NCBI RefSeq assembly: GCF_024448335.1
Contig: NZ_JAMOHM010000017.1
Location: 30,188 to 94,187 of the forward strand
From: Stutzerimonas frequens
Lineage (GTDB): Bacteria > Pseudomonadota > Gammaproteobacteria > Pseudomonadales > Pseudomonadaceae
Direction of reading: 5' to 3'
DNA length: 64,000 nt
Shown here in pieces: positions 1-8,903 of the stretch. The position numbers and the translations under genes were made by a program. The notes under the pieces were generated by a model. That model saw only the letters and a program-made list of their open reading frames with translations, was not told the origin of the DNA and ran no database searches. Every line of letters starts with the position of its first letter. Positions within the stretch are counted from its first letter, which is position 1.

Positions 1-1
1 G

Positions 2-238
2 TTCTATCGGGTGCAGCGCCAGGATGAACTGGCCGACTACGAAAGCGAAACCGGTGGCTACAACATGCTCGGTGCCAGCCTTGGCTACAGTGGTTCGCTG
101 AGTCAGACCGACTACCTGCTCTATCTCAAGGCCAACAACCTGCTGGACGAAAAGGCCCGTCAGCACACCTCCTTCATCAAGGATGAGGTGTTGTTGCCCG
201 GTCGCAACCTGACCGTAGGCGTGCGCCTGGCGTTCTGA
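2..238 (+). CDS. TonB-dependent outer-membrane receptor, C-terminal end (partial)
   Basis: The open frame enters from the left edge and stops at a TGA at 236-238, so only the last 78 codons are present. The end has alternating polar and hydrophobic beta-strand character, contains the typical receptor phrase LKANNLLDEKARQH, and finishes in RNLTVGVRLAF with a terminal Phe, the usual last-strand signature of TonB-dependent barrels. The substrate cannot be told from this fragment. The general style resembles ZnuD-like receptors, but this is only an impression. A strong terminator follows directly. Confidence 0.75.
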   Translation, partial: FYRVQRQDELADYESETGGYNMLGASLGYSGSLSQTDYLLYLKANNLLDEKARQHTSFIKDEVLLPGRNLTVGVRLAF

Positions 239-257
239 TCGCGCAGCGTTCGCGTAG

Positions 258-290
258 AAAGGGCTGGCACCGGTTGCCGGCCCTTTTTTG
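258..290 (+). terminator. Rho-independent terminator after the receptor gene
   Basis: A GGGCTGGCA / TGCCGGCCC stem-loop (one G-U type mismatch) is followed by a run of six T residues. It lies 20 bases after the receptor stop codon and separates it from putP. Confidence 0.85.
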
Positions 291-432
291 TTTGACGCGG
301 CGTCTAGGTGCCTGCAAAACCCGGTAGTCACGCGCAGCCACGCGGACGACGCGCTATCCTTGCGCTCCTCGATGACTTCGCTGCCGGATTCGGCGGGCGT
401 AGAGTCAAGGACACACAAGGAAAACAAGTCCC

Positions 433-1917
433 ATGAACGTCAGCACACCCACTCTGATCACTTTCGTGGTCTACATCGCCGCGATGATCCTGATCGGTTT
501 CATCGCCTACCGCGCCACCAAGAACTTCTCCGACTACATCCTCGGCGGGCGCAGCCTCGGCAGCTTCGTCACCGCGCTGTCGGCCGGTGCCTCCGACATG
601 AGCGGCTGGCTGCTGATGGGCCTGCCCGGTGCGATCTTCGTTGCCGGTCTGTCGGAAAGCTGGATCGCCATCGGCCTGATCGTCGGCGCCTGGCTCAACT
701 GGATCTTCGTCGCCGGGCGTTTGCGTGTGCACACCGAGCACAACCACAACGCGCTGACGCTGCCGGATTACTTCTCGCACCGCTTTGAGGACGAGAGCCG
801 CATGCTGCGGATCTTCTCCGCGCTGGTGATTCTGGTGTTCTTCACCATCTACTGCGCCTCGGGCGTGGTGGCCGGCGCGCGGCTGTTCGAGTCCACCTTT
901 GGCATGCCCTACGAGTACGCGCTGTGGGTCGGCGCGGCGGCGACCATCCTCTATGTGTTCATCGGGGGCTTCCTCGCGGTGAGCTGGACTGACACCGTAC
1001 AGGCCACGTTGATGATCTTCGCGCTACTGATCACCCCGGTGTTCGTCATTCTCGCCCTCGGCGACATGGGCACCGCGATGGCCACTATCGAAGCGCAGAA
1101 CTCGGCCAACTTCGACATGTTCCGCGGGCTGTCCTTCGTCGCGATCATTTCGCTGCTGGCCTGGGGCCTGGGCTACTTCGGCCAGCCGCATATCCTGGTG
1201 CGCTTCATGGCCGCCGACTCGATCAAGACCATCCCCAACGCCCGCCGCATCGGCATGACCTGGATGATCCTGACGCTGGCCGGTGCCGTGGCGGTGGGTT
1301 TCCTCGGCATCGCCTACTTCGCCGATCACCCGGACCAGGCCGGTGCGGTGAGCCAGAACGGCGAGCGGGTGTTCATGGAACTGGTGAAGATCCTGTTCAA
1401 CCCCTGGGTGGCCGGTATCATCCTCTCCGGCGTGCTGGCGGCGGTGATGAGCACCCTCAGTGCGCAGCTGCTGGTCAGCTCCAGCGCGCTGACTCAGGAC
1501 TTCTACAAGGCCATGCTGCGCAAGAATGCCTCGCAGACCGAACTGGTCTGGGTCGGTCGCGGCATGGTGCTGTTGATCGCGCTGATCGCCATCGGCATCG
1601 CCTCCAACCCGGAGAGCAAGGTGCTCGGTCTGGTGTCATACGCCTGGGCTGGCTTCGGCGCGGCGTTCGGTCCGGTGGTGCTGATCTCGCTGCTGTGGAA
1701 GCGCATGACCCGCAACGGCGCGCTGGCCGGCATGCTGGTGGGGGCGGTCACCGTGGTGGTGTGGAAGGAGTTCATCGGTCTGGGGCTGTACGAAATCATC
1801 CCGGGCTTCATCCTCGCCAGTATTGCCATCGTCGTGGTGAGCAAGCTGGGCGCCGAGCCGGCAGCCAGCATCGTCAAGCGCTTCGAGGAAGCGGACGCGG
1901 ATTACCACGCCGGTTGA
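433..1917 (+). CDS. putP: Sodium/proline symporter
   Basis: A 494-residue multi-pass inner-membrane protein of the solute:sodium symporter family that takes up L-proline with Na+. The N-terminal part carries the PutP pattern SAGASDMSGWLLMGLPGA; Asp55 falls at the same position as the Na+-binding Asp55 of the E. coli protein (502 residues). About 13 hydrophobic segments are visible. A second PutP hallmark, STLSAQLLVSSSALTQDFY, lies near residue 340. The ATG at 433 opens the conserved first helix, with a weak purine-rich stretch upstream. putA is not adjacent. A REP-like hairpin pair follows the stop. Confidence 0.95.
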   Translation: MNVSTPTLITFVVYIAAMILIGFIAYRATKNFSDYILGGRSLGSFVTALSAGASDMSGWLLMGLPGAIFVAGLSESWIAIGLIVGAWLNWIFVAGRLRVHTEHNHNALTLPDYFSHRFEDESRMLRIFSALVILVFFTIYCASGVVAGARLFESTFGMPYEYALWVGAAATILYVFIGGFLAVSWTDTVQATLMIFALLITPVFVILALGDMGTAMATIEAQNSANFDMFRGLSFVAIISLLAWGLGYFGQPHILVRFMAADSIKTIPNARRIGMTWMILTLAGAVAVGFLGIAYFADHPDQAGAVSQNGERVFMELVKILFNPWVAGIILSGVLAAVMSTLSAQLLVSSSALTQDFYKAMLRKNASQTELVWVGRGMVLLIALIAIGIASNPESKVLGLVSYAWAGFGAAFGPVVLISLLWKRMTRNGALAGMLVGAVTVVVWKEFIGLGLYEIIPGFILASIAIVVVSKLGAEPAASIVKRFEEADADYHAG

Positions 1918-1940
1918 TGCCCGGAGTGGGTGCGCGCTCG

Positions 1941-2023
1941 TGGTGGGCTGAAGCCCACCCTACAAAAAGCGGACGTGCACAACCGTCGTGCCAGTCCTGC
2001 GTAGGGTGGGCTTCAGCCCACCG
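1941..2023. repeat. REP-like inverted hairpin pair
   Basis: Two copies of one hairpin, GGTGGGC-TGAA-GCCCACC flanked by CCTAC, stand in opposite orientation at about 1941-1963 and 2001-2023, separated by 37 bases. Each arm is perfectly complementary. The arrangement is like the REP doublets (BIMEs) found between convergent genes in pseudomonads, and it sits exactly between convergent putP and the DUF1206 gene. Confidence 0.75.
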
Positions 2024-2071
2024 CTACGGTCTCAAGGCGTCAGGATCCAGCCCGGCCCACCGCCAATCCAC

Positions 2072-2887
2072 TCAATCCATCACCTCGGACAAATCGATCC
2101 GCCGCCAGCGCGCTTCGGCGAAGCTGTACAGGGCGAAGGCCAGCAGGCCGACGCCGATTGCCAGCAACAGCACGCCACCAGCTGGCATGCCCTGCAGGGC
2201 TTCCAGTGCTTCCTTGAGGCCCGGCGGGTCGGTCGGTTCGTAACGGCTGCCGCCCATGAACAGCAGGCCGGCGATGATCAGGAAGGCGCAGCCGCGTGCC
2301 GCCAGGCCGATGCGTGAGACCGGGCGAACCAGGCGCATGGTGCCCTCGTCGCACTGGAAGTAGCGCTCGAAATGCGCGTGCCAGGCCTTGATCAGGTGGG
2401 CGATGCCGACGCCGAGCGGGATCAGCGCGATCGCCCAGATCAGCCAGTGCGAATGTTTCAGGCCCAGCAGCCGCATGAGGCTGTCGGTGCTGTCGCTACC
2501 GGAACCGCCGCCGCTCTCGGCGAAACGGTCCAGGCCGCTCACCAGCAGACTCAGGGTGAACAGCGCAAGCAACAGGTTCACCACGCCGCTGCCGACCAGG
2601 CCGGCGCGTACCAGCAGGCCCTTGGCATCGTGACCGTGTCGATCGGTATCGCCAATGCCTTGGGTCAGACGCCAAGCCACATGCGCCAGCAGGCCGATCA
2701 CCACCAGCCAGAGCAGCACCGCGCCGAAGGGTTGCCCGAGCAGTTGTTGTACTGCGCCGCGGGTATCCACGGTGTCGCCCGCGCCCAGCGCCGCCATGAG
2801 CGCGAAAAAACCGACGATCACGTAGACCACGCCACGCGCGGCGTAACCGCTGCGTGCCAGCCAGACCACTCCGCGGGTCACATCCAT
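2072..2887 (-). CDS. DUF1206 domain membrane protein
   Basis: A 271-residue inner-membrane protein with six hydrophobic segments in three repeated units. Each unit begins with the family pattern R.GYAARGVVY, R.GLVGSGVVN or R.GLAARGCAF followed by a second helix, which is the layout of DUF1206 (three tandem two-helix units). The molecular function of this family is not known. It is divergent from pcaR, and the shared interval carries PcaR-like operator motifs nearer to pcaR, so joint regulation is not implied. Confidence 0.85.
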   Translation of the reverse strand: MDVTRGVVWLARSGYAARGVVYVIVGFFALMAALGAGDTVDTRGAVQQLLGQPFGAVLLWLVVIGLLAHVAWRLTQGIGDTDRHGHDAKGLLVRAGLVGSGVVNLLLALFTLSLLVSGLDRFAESGGGSGSDSTDSLMRLLGLKHSHWLIWAIALIPLGVGIAHLIKAWHAHFERYFQCDEGTMRLVRPVSRIGLAARGCAFLIIAGLLFMGGSRYEPTDPPGLKEALEALQGMPAGGVLLLAIGVGLLAFALYSFAEARWRRIDLSEVMD

Positions 2888-2990
2888 CCAGTGTCCTCCG
2901 TTGCGTCATGAGTGTGTTGCCGTATGAGGCCGCCTGGTCAGTAGACGCCGGGGCGCCGGCTCGGTTCGACCGTTGCTACACTCACACAGC

Positions 2991-3024
2991 TGGCGATAAT
3001 CGGCCTGCATGTCGATAATCGCCC
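2991..3024 (+). promoter_or_regulatory. PcaR-like operator before pcaR
   Basis: Two copies of CGATAATCG occur at about 2994-3002 and 3013-3021, 19 bases apart. This matches the core of the PcaR-binding sequence described for Pseudomonas putida (GTTCGATAATCGCAC). The position just upstream of pcaR suggests autoregulation, which is known for IclR-family regulators. Binding is inferred. Confidence 0.6.
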
Positions 3025-3051
3025 ATCCATTACATGCCCAGGTTCACGCCA

Positions 3052-3894
3052 ATGACCGACGATCAGCGTGCTCATTCTCCGTCGATGGCACCGCCCATCG
3101 TCGCTTCGCCAGCCAAACGCATCGAAGCGCTGACCGGCGATCCGAACTTCATGACGTCGCTGGCCCGCGGTCTGGCAGTGATCCACGCCTTTCAAGAACG
3201 CAAGCGCCACCTGACCATCGCGCAGATCAGCCATCGCACCGAAATCCCCCGCGCCGCCGTGCGCCGCTGCCTGCATACGCTGATGAAACTCGGCTACGTC
3301 ACCACTGACGGGCGCACCTATTCGCTGCTGCCCAAGGTACTGACACTGGGCCACGCCTATCTGTCGTCCACGCCGCTGGCCGTGAGTGCCCAGCCGATCC
3401 TCGACCGTCTCAGCGAACAGCTCCATGAAGCCTGTTCGATGGCGACCCTGGAAGGTGACGAGGTGCTCTATGTGGCGCGCTCGGCGACGCCGCAGCGGCT
3501 GATCTCCGTGGACCTTTCGGTAGGTAGCCGGCTGCCCGCGTACTGCACCTCCATGGGCCGCATCCTGCTGGCGGCACTGGATGATGCGGCGTTGGACGAG
3601 TATCTCGACCGTGCCGATCTGCAGATCAAGACGAGCCGCACCTTGCACACCCCCGAAGCGCTGCTCGAGAGCATCAAGGGGATTCGCCGGCAGGGCTGGG
3701 TCATCATCGACCAAGAGCTGGAAGTAGGGCTGCGCTCGCTGGCGGTGCCGCTCAAGGATTCCGCCGGGCAGGTGCTCGCAGCGCTCAATGTCGGCACCCA
3801 CGCCGGTCGCGTATCCCGTCAGGAGCTGGAGACCCGTTTCTTGCCAGTGCTGCTGGAGGCCAGCCGGGAACTCAGTACCCGCCTATTCCACTGA
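3052..3894 (+). CDS. pcaR: IclR-family regulator of beta-ketoadipate pathway, PcaR
   Basis: A 280-residue IclR-type protein: an N-terminal winged helix-turn-helix (about residues 35-95, with TIAQISHRTEIPRAAVRRCL as the HTH) and a C-terminal effector domain ending in ALNVGTHAGRVS. The segments MAPPIVASPAKRI and FMTSLARGLAVI are typical of P. putida PcaR, the activator that responds to beta-ketoadipate. The start at 3052 was chosen because a weak AGG precedes it; an in-frame ATG at 3034 would add six residues and cannot be excluded. The gene lies directly upstream of pcaIJF, its expected target. Confidence 0.93.
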   Translation: MTDDQRAHSPSMAPPIVASPAKRIEALTGDPNFMTSLARGLAVIHAFQERKRHLTIAQISHRTEIPRAAVRRCLHTLMKLGYVTTDGRTYSLLPKVLTLGHAYLSSTPLAVSAQPILDRLSEQLHEACSMATLEGDEVLYVARSATPQRLISVDLSVGSRLPAYCTSMGRILLAALDDAALDEYLDRADLQIKTSRTLHTPEALLESIKGIRRQGWVIIDQELEVGLRSLAVPLKDSAGQVLAALNVGTHAGRVSRQELETRFLPVLLEASRELSTRLFH

Positions 3895-3962
3895 GCCGGT
3901 CGTGGCAGGCTTCGGTGCCCCAGCATGCGCGCGCACTGGGTGCAAACCGCTCTTCGTAAGTT

Positions 3963-4000
3963 GTTCGGTAATCGAACGCTATGTCGATTATCGGATTGTG
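3963..4000 (+). promoter_or_regulatory. PcaR-like operator before pcaIJF
   Basis: The stretch contains GTTCGGTAATCGAAC followed by TCGATTATCGGATTGTG, two degenerate copies (one per orientation) of the PcaR core CGATAATCG. It lies about 70-105 bases upstream of pcaI, in the only gap between pcaR and its likely target operon. Assignment as a PcaR activator site is an inference from sequence and position. Confidence 0.6.
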
Positions 4001-4069
4001 ACGCCTTGCCGTGGTCGTTAGTGTTTTCGTCAACGCGCAGGTTGCGCACCGAAGACTAGAGACCGACTC

Positions 4070-4924
4070 ATGGCTGAACTTCTCACACTTCGCGAAGCCG
4101 TCGAGCGCTTCGTTCACGACGGCGACACGGTCGCCCTGGAAGGCTTTACCCACCTCATTCCGACCGCCGCGGTTCACGAAGTCGTGCGTCAGGGGCGCAA
4201 GGACCTGACCCTGGTGCGGATGACACCGGACCTGGTCTACGACATGCTGATCGGCGCCGGCTGCGCGAAGAAGCTGATCTTCTCCTGGGGCGGCAACCCC
4301 GGCGTCGGTTCGCTGCATCGCCTGCGCGATGCGGTGGAGAACGGCTGGCCACACGCTCTGGAAATCGAGGAACACAGCCATGCGGATCTCGCCAACGCCT
4401 ACGTGGCCGGAGCGTCCAGTCTGCCGTTTGCGGTGCTGCGTGCCTACGCCGGTTCCGATCTGCCGCAGGTCAACCCGCTGATCAAGTCGGTTACCTGTCC
4501 CTTCACCGGTGAGGTGCTGGCGGCCGTGCCGAGCGTGCGTCCGGATGTCACCGTGATCCATGCGCAGAAGGCCGACCGCAAGGGCAACGTGCTGATCCAG
4601 GGCATCCTCGGGGTGCAGAAGGAAGCCGCGCTGGCAGCCAAACGTTGCATCGTTACCGTCGAAGAGATCGTCGACGAGCTGAACGCGCCGATGAACGCCT
4701 GCGTGCTGCCAACCTGGGCGCTGACTGCGGTCTGCCTGGTGCCGGGCGGCGCGCATCCTTCCTACGCGCACGGCTACTACGAGCGCGACAACCGCTTCTA
4801 CCAGGCCTGGGACCCGATCGCCCGCGACCGCGAGGCGTTCACCACCTGGATCGACACCTACATTCGAGGCACCGCCGACTTCGCCGCTTATCGCGCGAAG
4901 ATCGCCCAGCAGGAGGCCAACTGA
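4070..4924 (+). CDS. pcaI: 3-oxoadipate CoA-transferase subunit A
   Basis: A 284-residue class I CoA-transferase alpha subunit, of the longer form found in Pseudomonas (CatI/PcaI type). The N-terminal segment GDTVALEGFTHLIPTAAVHE and the central region SVTCPFTGEVLAAVPSVRPD match this family. With PcaJ it transfers CoA from succinyl-CoA to 3-oxoadipate in the cytoplasm. Its TGA overlaps the ATG of pcaJ (ATGA), indicating translational coupling. Probably activated by PcaR from the upstream operator. Confidence 0.95.
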   Translation: MAELLTLREAVERFVHDGDTVALEGFTHLIPTAAVHEVVRQGRKDLTLVRMTPDLVYDMLIGAGCAKKLIFSWGGNPGVGSLHRLRDAVENGWPHALEIEEHSHADLANAYVAGASSLPFAVLRAYAGSDLPQVNPLIKSVTCPFTGEVLAAVPSVRPDVTVIHAQKADRKGNVLIQGILGVQKEAALAAKRCIVTVEEIVDELNAPMNACVLPTWALTAVCLVPGGAHPSYAHGYYERDNRFYQAWDPIARDREAFTTWIDTYIRGTADFAAYRAKIAQQEAN

Positions 4925-5706
4925 TGAGCGCTTACAGCACAAATGAAATGATGACCGTCGCCGCGGCCCGCCGGCTGGGCAATGGCAGTGTCTGCTTCGT
5001 CGGCATCGGTCTGCCGTCCAAGGCTGCCAACCTGGCCCGCCTGACGCACGCACCGGAGGTGGTGCTGATCTACGAATCCGGCCCGATCGGCGCCAAGCCT
5101 TCGGTGCTGCCGCTGTCCATCGGCGATGGCGAGCTGGCCGAAACTGCCGACACGGTGGTGCCGACCGGCGAGATCTTTCGCTACTGGTTGCAGGGTGGGC
5201 GTATCGACGTTGGCTTCCTCGGCGCGGCGCAGGTGGACAAGTACGGCAATATCAACACGACGGTGATCGGCGACTACCACCAGCCGAAAGTGCGCCTGCC
5301 AGGTGCCGGCGGCGCGCCGGAGATTGCTGGCAGCGCCAAGGAAGTGCTGATCATCCTCAAACAGTCGCATCGCACCTTCGTCGACAGGCTTGCCTTCATT
5401 ACTTCCGTTGGTTTCGGCGAGGGCGGTGAGCACCGCAAGCAGCTGGGCCTGCCCGGCAAGGGCCCTGTCGCGATCATCACCGACCTGTGCATCATGGAGC
5501 CGGAAGCCGGCACCAATGAGTTCATCGTCACCGCGCTACACCCGGGCGTGACCCGCGAGCACGTGGTGGAGAACACCGGCTGGGCGATCCGCTTCGCCGA
5601 AACGCTCGGTACTACCGAAGCGCCTCGCGCCGAGGAACTGGAAGCGTTGCGCGCCCTGGAAGCCCGCACAGCCGCTGCCCACGGCCAGCAAGGAGGAGAG
5701 GAATGA
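4924..5706 (+). CDS. pcaJ: 3-oxoadipate CoA-transferase subunit B
   Basis: A 260-residue beta subunit of the same transferase. The catalytic glutamate region of family I CoA-transferases is visible in the early segment [10 protein letters not shown], and the conserved [17 protein letters not shown] follows near residue 100. The start at 4924 overlaps the pcaI stop by four bases; the open frame extends further upstream, but that part overlaps pcaI and is not conserved coding. Its own end overlaps pcaF by four bases. Confidence 0.95.
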   Translation: MSAYSTNEMMTVAAARRLGNGSVCFVGIGLPSKAANLARLTHAPEVVLIYESGPIGAKPSVLPLSIGDGELAETADTVVPTGEIFRYWLQGGRIDVGFLGAAQVDKYGNINTTVIGDYHQPKVRLPGAGGAPEIAGSAKEVLIILKQSHRTFVDRLAFITSVGFGEGGEHRKQLGLPGKGPVAIITDLCIMEPEAGTNEFIVTALHPGVTREHVVENTGWAIRFAETLGTTEAPRAEELEALRALEARTAAAHGQQGGEE

Positions 5707-6908
5707 GTCGCGACGTATTCATCTGTGATGCCGTACGCACCCCCATCGGCCGCTTCGGCGGCGCGCTGGCTGGCGTGCGGGCTGACGACCTGGCGGCAAT
5801 TCCGCTCAAGGCGCTACTCGAACGCAACCCTGGGCTCGATCCAGCGGCGGTCGAAGAGGTGTTCATGGGCAGCGCCAACCAGGCCGGCGAAGACAACCGT
5901 AATGTCGCGCGCATGGCCGCGCTGCTCGCCGGGCTGCCGGAGACGGTGCCGGGCGTGACCCTCAACCGTCTCTGCGCATCGGGCATGGACGCGGTGGGCA
6001 CGGCCTTCCGCGCCATCGCCAGCGGTGAGCTGGAGTTGGCCATCGCCGGCGGCGTCGAGTCGATGTCCCGCGCGCCCTATGTGATGGGCAAGGCCGACTC
6101 GGCGTTCGGCCGCACCCAGAAGATCGAGGACACCACCATCGGTTGGCGTTTCATCAATCCGAAAATGAAGGAGCTGTACGGCGTCGACGCGATGCCGCAG
6201 ACCGCCGACAACGTCGCCGACGAGTGGCAGATCAACCGCGAGGATCAGGACGCCTTCGCCCTGCGCAGCCAGCAGCGCACCGCCGCCGCCCAGCAGGCCG
6301 GCTTCTTTGCCGAGGAAATCGTCCCGGTGGTGATCAAGGGCAAGAAGGGCGAAACGATCGTCGATACTGACGAGCACCCGCGTGCCGACACCACCGCTGA
6401 AGCGCTGGCCAAGCTCAAGCCGGTCAACGGCCCGGACAAGACCGTCACTGCCGGCAACGCCTCGGGCGTCAACGACGGCGCGGCGGCGATGATACTCGCC
6501 AGCGCGGAGGCGGTGCAGAAGTACGGCCTCAAGCCGCGCGCCCGGGTGCTCGGCATGGCCAGTGCCGGCGTCGCCCCGCGCATCATGGGTTACGGCCCGG
6601 TACCGGCGGTGAAGAAGCTGTGCGAGCGGCTGAAGCTGGCGGTCAGTGACTTTGCCGTCATCGAACTGAACGAAGCCTTCGCCGCCCAAGGGCTGGCGGT
6701 GACCCGCGACCTCGGCCTGGCCGACGACGATGCACGCGTAAACCCCAACGGCGGCGCCATCGCCCTCGGCCATCCGCTGGGTATGAGCGGCGCGCGCCTG
6801 GTGCTGACTACGGTCCATCAGCTGGAAAAATCCGGCGGTAAGCTCGGCCTGACAACCATGTGCGTTGGCGTTGGACAGGGGGTGGCGCTGGCGGTCGAAC
6901 GAGTATGA
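5703..6908 (+). CDS. pcaF: 3-oxoadipyl-CoA thiolase
   Basis: A 401-residue thiolase, the usual length for PcaF. Visible catalytic elements are the acyl-accepting Cys in [13 protein letters not shown] (about residue 90), [23 protein letters not shown] with the catalytic His, and the C-terminal Cys in [10 protein letters not shown]. It cleaves 3-oxoadipyl-CoA into succinyl-CoA and acetyl-CoA, the last step of the pathway. It is the third gene of an overlapping pcaIJF unit; the start is preceded by AGGAGAGG within pcaJ. Confidence 0.96.
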   Translation: MSRDVFICDAVRTPIGRFGGALAGVRADDLAAIPLKALLERNPGLDPAAVEEVFMGSANQAGEDNRNVARMAALLAGLPETVPGVTLNRLCASGMDAVGTAFRAIASGELELAIAGGVESMSRAPYVMGKADSAFGRTQKIEDTTIGWRFINPKMKELYGVDAMPQTADNVADEWQINREDQDAFALRSQQRTAAAQQAGFFAEEIVPVVIKGKKGETIVDTDEHPRADTTAEALAKLKPVNGPDKTVTAGNASGVNDGAAAMILASAEAVQKYGLKPRARVLGMASAGVAPRIMGYGPVPAVKKLCERLKLAVSDFAVIELNEAFAAQGLAVTRDLGLADDDARVNPNGGAIALGHPLGMSGARLVLTTVHQLEKSGGKLGLTTMCVGVGQGVALAVERV

Positions 6909-7154
6909 CCACTGTGATGAAACTGCTGACGTGGTCGTTCACCCTAGGAGGACGCAGGCGCCGTAGCGTGCAAAACGGTGGAGCCGAACCCACGTTGCGG
7001 TGACGAAGGACAGCGCCGACGTGGTTCCGCCCGGTGATGTGCAGGCGCTGAGCTTTGCATGTCGGGGCTTAAGGAGCCACCGGCAACGAACAACGATTCC
7101 GGAAAGCCTTCTGCAGGTAGGGCTTGGCCGGGCACTGAACGAGTGAGAACTAGC

Positions 7155-7943
7155 ATGCCGATCGTAAAGCTGGCCGACGCCAGCCTGAATTACCGTTTCG
7201 ATGGTCCGGAAGGCGCGCCGGTACTGGTGCTGTCCAACTCCCTGGGCACGAATCTTCATATGTGGGACGACCAGGTCCCGGCATTTGCCGAGCACTTTCA
7301 CGTGCTGCGCTACGATACGCGCGGCCACGGCGATTCGAGTGTCACCGAGGGGCCCTACAGTATCGAACAGCTGGGAGCGGACGTGCTGGCCCTGCTCGAT
7401 GCGTTAGGCATCGAGCGCTTTTCCTTCTGCGGCCTATCCATGGGCGGACTGATCGGTCAGTGGCTCGGAATCCATGCCGGCGACCGCCTGCAGCGGCTGG
7501 TTCTGTGCAATACCGGAGCAAAGATCGGTACCGACGAAGTATGGAACACCCGCATCAATAGCGTTCTGGCTGGCCGTGAGCAGGCCATGCGGGACATGCG
7601 GGATGCATCCATTGCCCGCTGGTTCACGGCTGGCTTCGCCGAGGCGAACCCGGCGGCTGTGGCACGCATCACCGAGATGATCGCCAGCACCTCACCAGAC
7701 GGCTACGCCGCCAACTGTGCGGCTGTTCGCGATGCCGACTATCGCACGCAGCTGGGCGCGATCAAGGCCCCAACCCTGGTTGTTTGTGGCGCCAAGGACC
7801 CGGTGACAACTGTCGAGCATGGCCAATTCATCCAGGCCAATATCCCCGCCGCCGAACTGGTTGCCTTCGAGGCTGCTCATCTGTCTAACGTAGAGGCGGG
7901 CGACGTGTTCACCCAGCGAGTGCTGACGTATCTGCGCGGCTGA
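7155..7943 (+). CDS. pcaD: 3-oxoadipate enol-lactonase
   Basis: A 262-residue alpha/beta hydrolase. The nucleophile elbow GLSMGG (Ser about residue 95), an oxyanion-region NSLGTNLHMWD, and a C-terminal catalytic His in AAHLSNVE support PcaD, which hydrolyses 3-oxoadipate enol-lactone to 3-oxoadipate. The ATG at 7155 is chosen because homology starts at MPIVKL; the frame is open further upstream without conserved sequence. It is separated from pcaF by 246 bases, so it may have its own promoter. pcaB and pcaC, often next to pcaD, are not here. Confidence 0.92.
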   Translation: MPIVKLADASLNYRFDGPEGAPVLVLSNSLGTNLHMWDDQVPAFAEHFHVLRYDTRGHGDSSVTEGPYSIEQLGADVLALLDALGIERFSFCGLSMGGLIGQWLGIHAGDRLQRLVLCNTGAKIGTDEVWNTRINSVLAGREQAMRDMRDASIARWFTAGFAEANPAAVARITEMIASTSPDGYAANCAAVRDADYRTQLGAIKAPTLVVCGAKDPVTTVEHGQFIQANIPAAELVAFEAAHLSNVEAGDVFTQRVLTYLRG

Positions 7944-8022
7944 GAGCAATGGTGGTTTGGTCGACAACGGCATGAAACATCTGGCAGAAGGCGAACCATC
8001 TGCAGGTTGCTCGGCCCCAAAT

Positions 8023-8053
8023 GAAAAGGCCCCGCGCGTAAGCAGGGCCTTAA
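8023..8053 (-). terminator. Terminator for tRNA-Gly
   Basis: On the minus strand, AAGGCCCTGC and GCGGGGCCTT pair around a short loop and are followed by TTTTCATTT. It lies just downstream of the minus-strand tRNA-Gly gene and also faces the end of pcaD. Confidence 0.75.
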
Positions 8054-8057
8054 AGAC

Positions 8058-8131
8058 TGGAGCGGGCGAAGGGAATCGAACCCTCGTCATGAGCTTGGGA
8101 AGCTCAGGTAATGCCATTATACGACGCCCGC
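8058..8131 (-). tRNA. tRNA-Gly(CCC)
   Basis: On the minus strand the sequence begins GCGGGCGTCGTATAATGG and ends in GCCCGCTCCA with an encoded CCA. The acceptor stem GCGGGCG / CGCCCGC pairs fully and the T-loop GGTTCGATTCC is intact. The anticodon arm TGAGC-TTCCCAA-GCTCA gives anticodon CCC, reading GGG glycine codons. Length is 74 bases. Confidence 0.96.
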
Positions 8132-8210
8132 TCAGGGGTGCCTTTTTACCAGAAGGCTCGGGTGAAATGAAGCGCGGCAGCAGGTTTTTCTGGTGGGCGG
8201 CTATGGGCGG

Positions 8211-8903
8211 TCAGACTTGTGCGATCTCTTCGCCCGTCAATGCTCGGTAGCAGCCGGGTGTCAGGCTGGCGTCCAGCCGCAGCGGACCCATGCTTTCGCG
8301 GTGCAGGGCGGTGACCCGGTTGTTGAAGCGCCCGAACATTCGCTTGACCTGATGGTAACGGCCTTCATGCAGGGTCAGGCGGGCGCGGCGTGGGCCGAGC
8401 AGCACCAGTTCGGCCGGTAGGGTGGTGAGATCTTCAAAGCGAAAGTACAGACCCTGGGCGAAGGCCTCGATGCAGCCAGGATCGATCTCGTCTTCGGTTT
8501 CGACCAAGTAGACCTTGCCCTGCAGGCTAGTCGGCTGGGTCAGACGGCGTGACCATTGGCCGTCGTTGGTCAGCAGCATCAGGCCGGTGGTGTTGAAGTC
8601 GAGGCGGCCTGCGATGTGCAGATCATCCTTGTTTGGCTCATCGATCAGGTCGAGCACGGTACGGTGCGCGGCATCACGAGTGGCGCTGACGCAGCCGGCC
8701 GGTTTGTGCAGCATCAGGTAGCGGGCGGCCTTGCCTGGCTGCAGGACCTGCCCATCAAGCTCCACGCAGTCGAATATGCGCACCTCCCGATCCATGACTT
8801 GGGTGATTTCGCCGTTTATCCGTGCGCGGCCGTCGCTCACCAGACGGCGGACGTCCTGTCGGCTGAGCTGCGCGCGGCTGCCGAGGTAACGATCGAGGCG
8901 CAT
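8211..8903 (-). CDS. rsuA: 16S rRNA pseudouridine(516) synthase RsuA
   Basis: A 230-residue pseudouridine synthase of the RsuA/RluB family. It has an N-terminal S4 RNA-binding domain (RLDRYLGSRAQLSRQDVRRL) and the catalytic motif GRLDFNTTGLMLLT with its Asp near residue 102. The later EGRYHQVKRMF motif is also family-typical. RsuA modifies U516 of 16S rRNA in the small-subunit precursor. The start codon overlaps the stop of the upstream CWC gene by one base, so the two are probably cotranscribed. Related RluE/RluF enzymes cannot be fully excluded without alignment. Confidence 0.88.
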   Translation of the reverse strand: MRLDRYLGSRAQLSRQDVRRLVSDGRARINGEITQVMDREVRIFDCVELDGQVLQPGKAARYLMLHKPAGCVSATRDAAHRTVLDLIDEPNKDDLHIAGRLDFNTTGLMLLTNDGQWSRRLTQPTSLQGKVYLVETEDEIDPGCIEAFAQGLYFRFEDLTTLPAELVLLGPRRARLTLHEGRYHQVKRMFGRFNNRVTALHRESMGPLRLDASLTPGCYRALTGEEIAQV

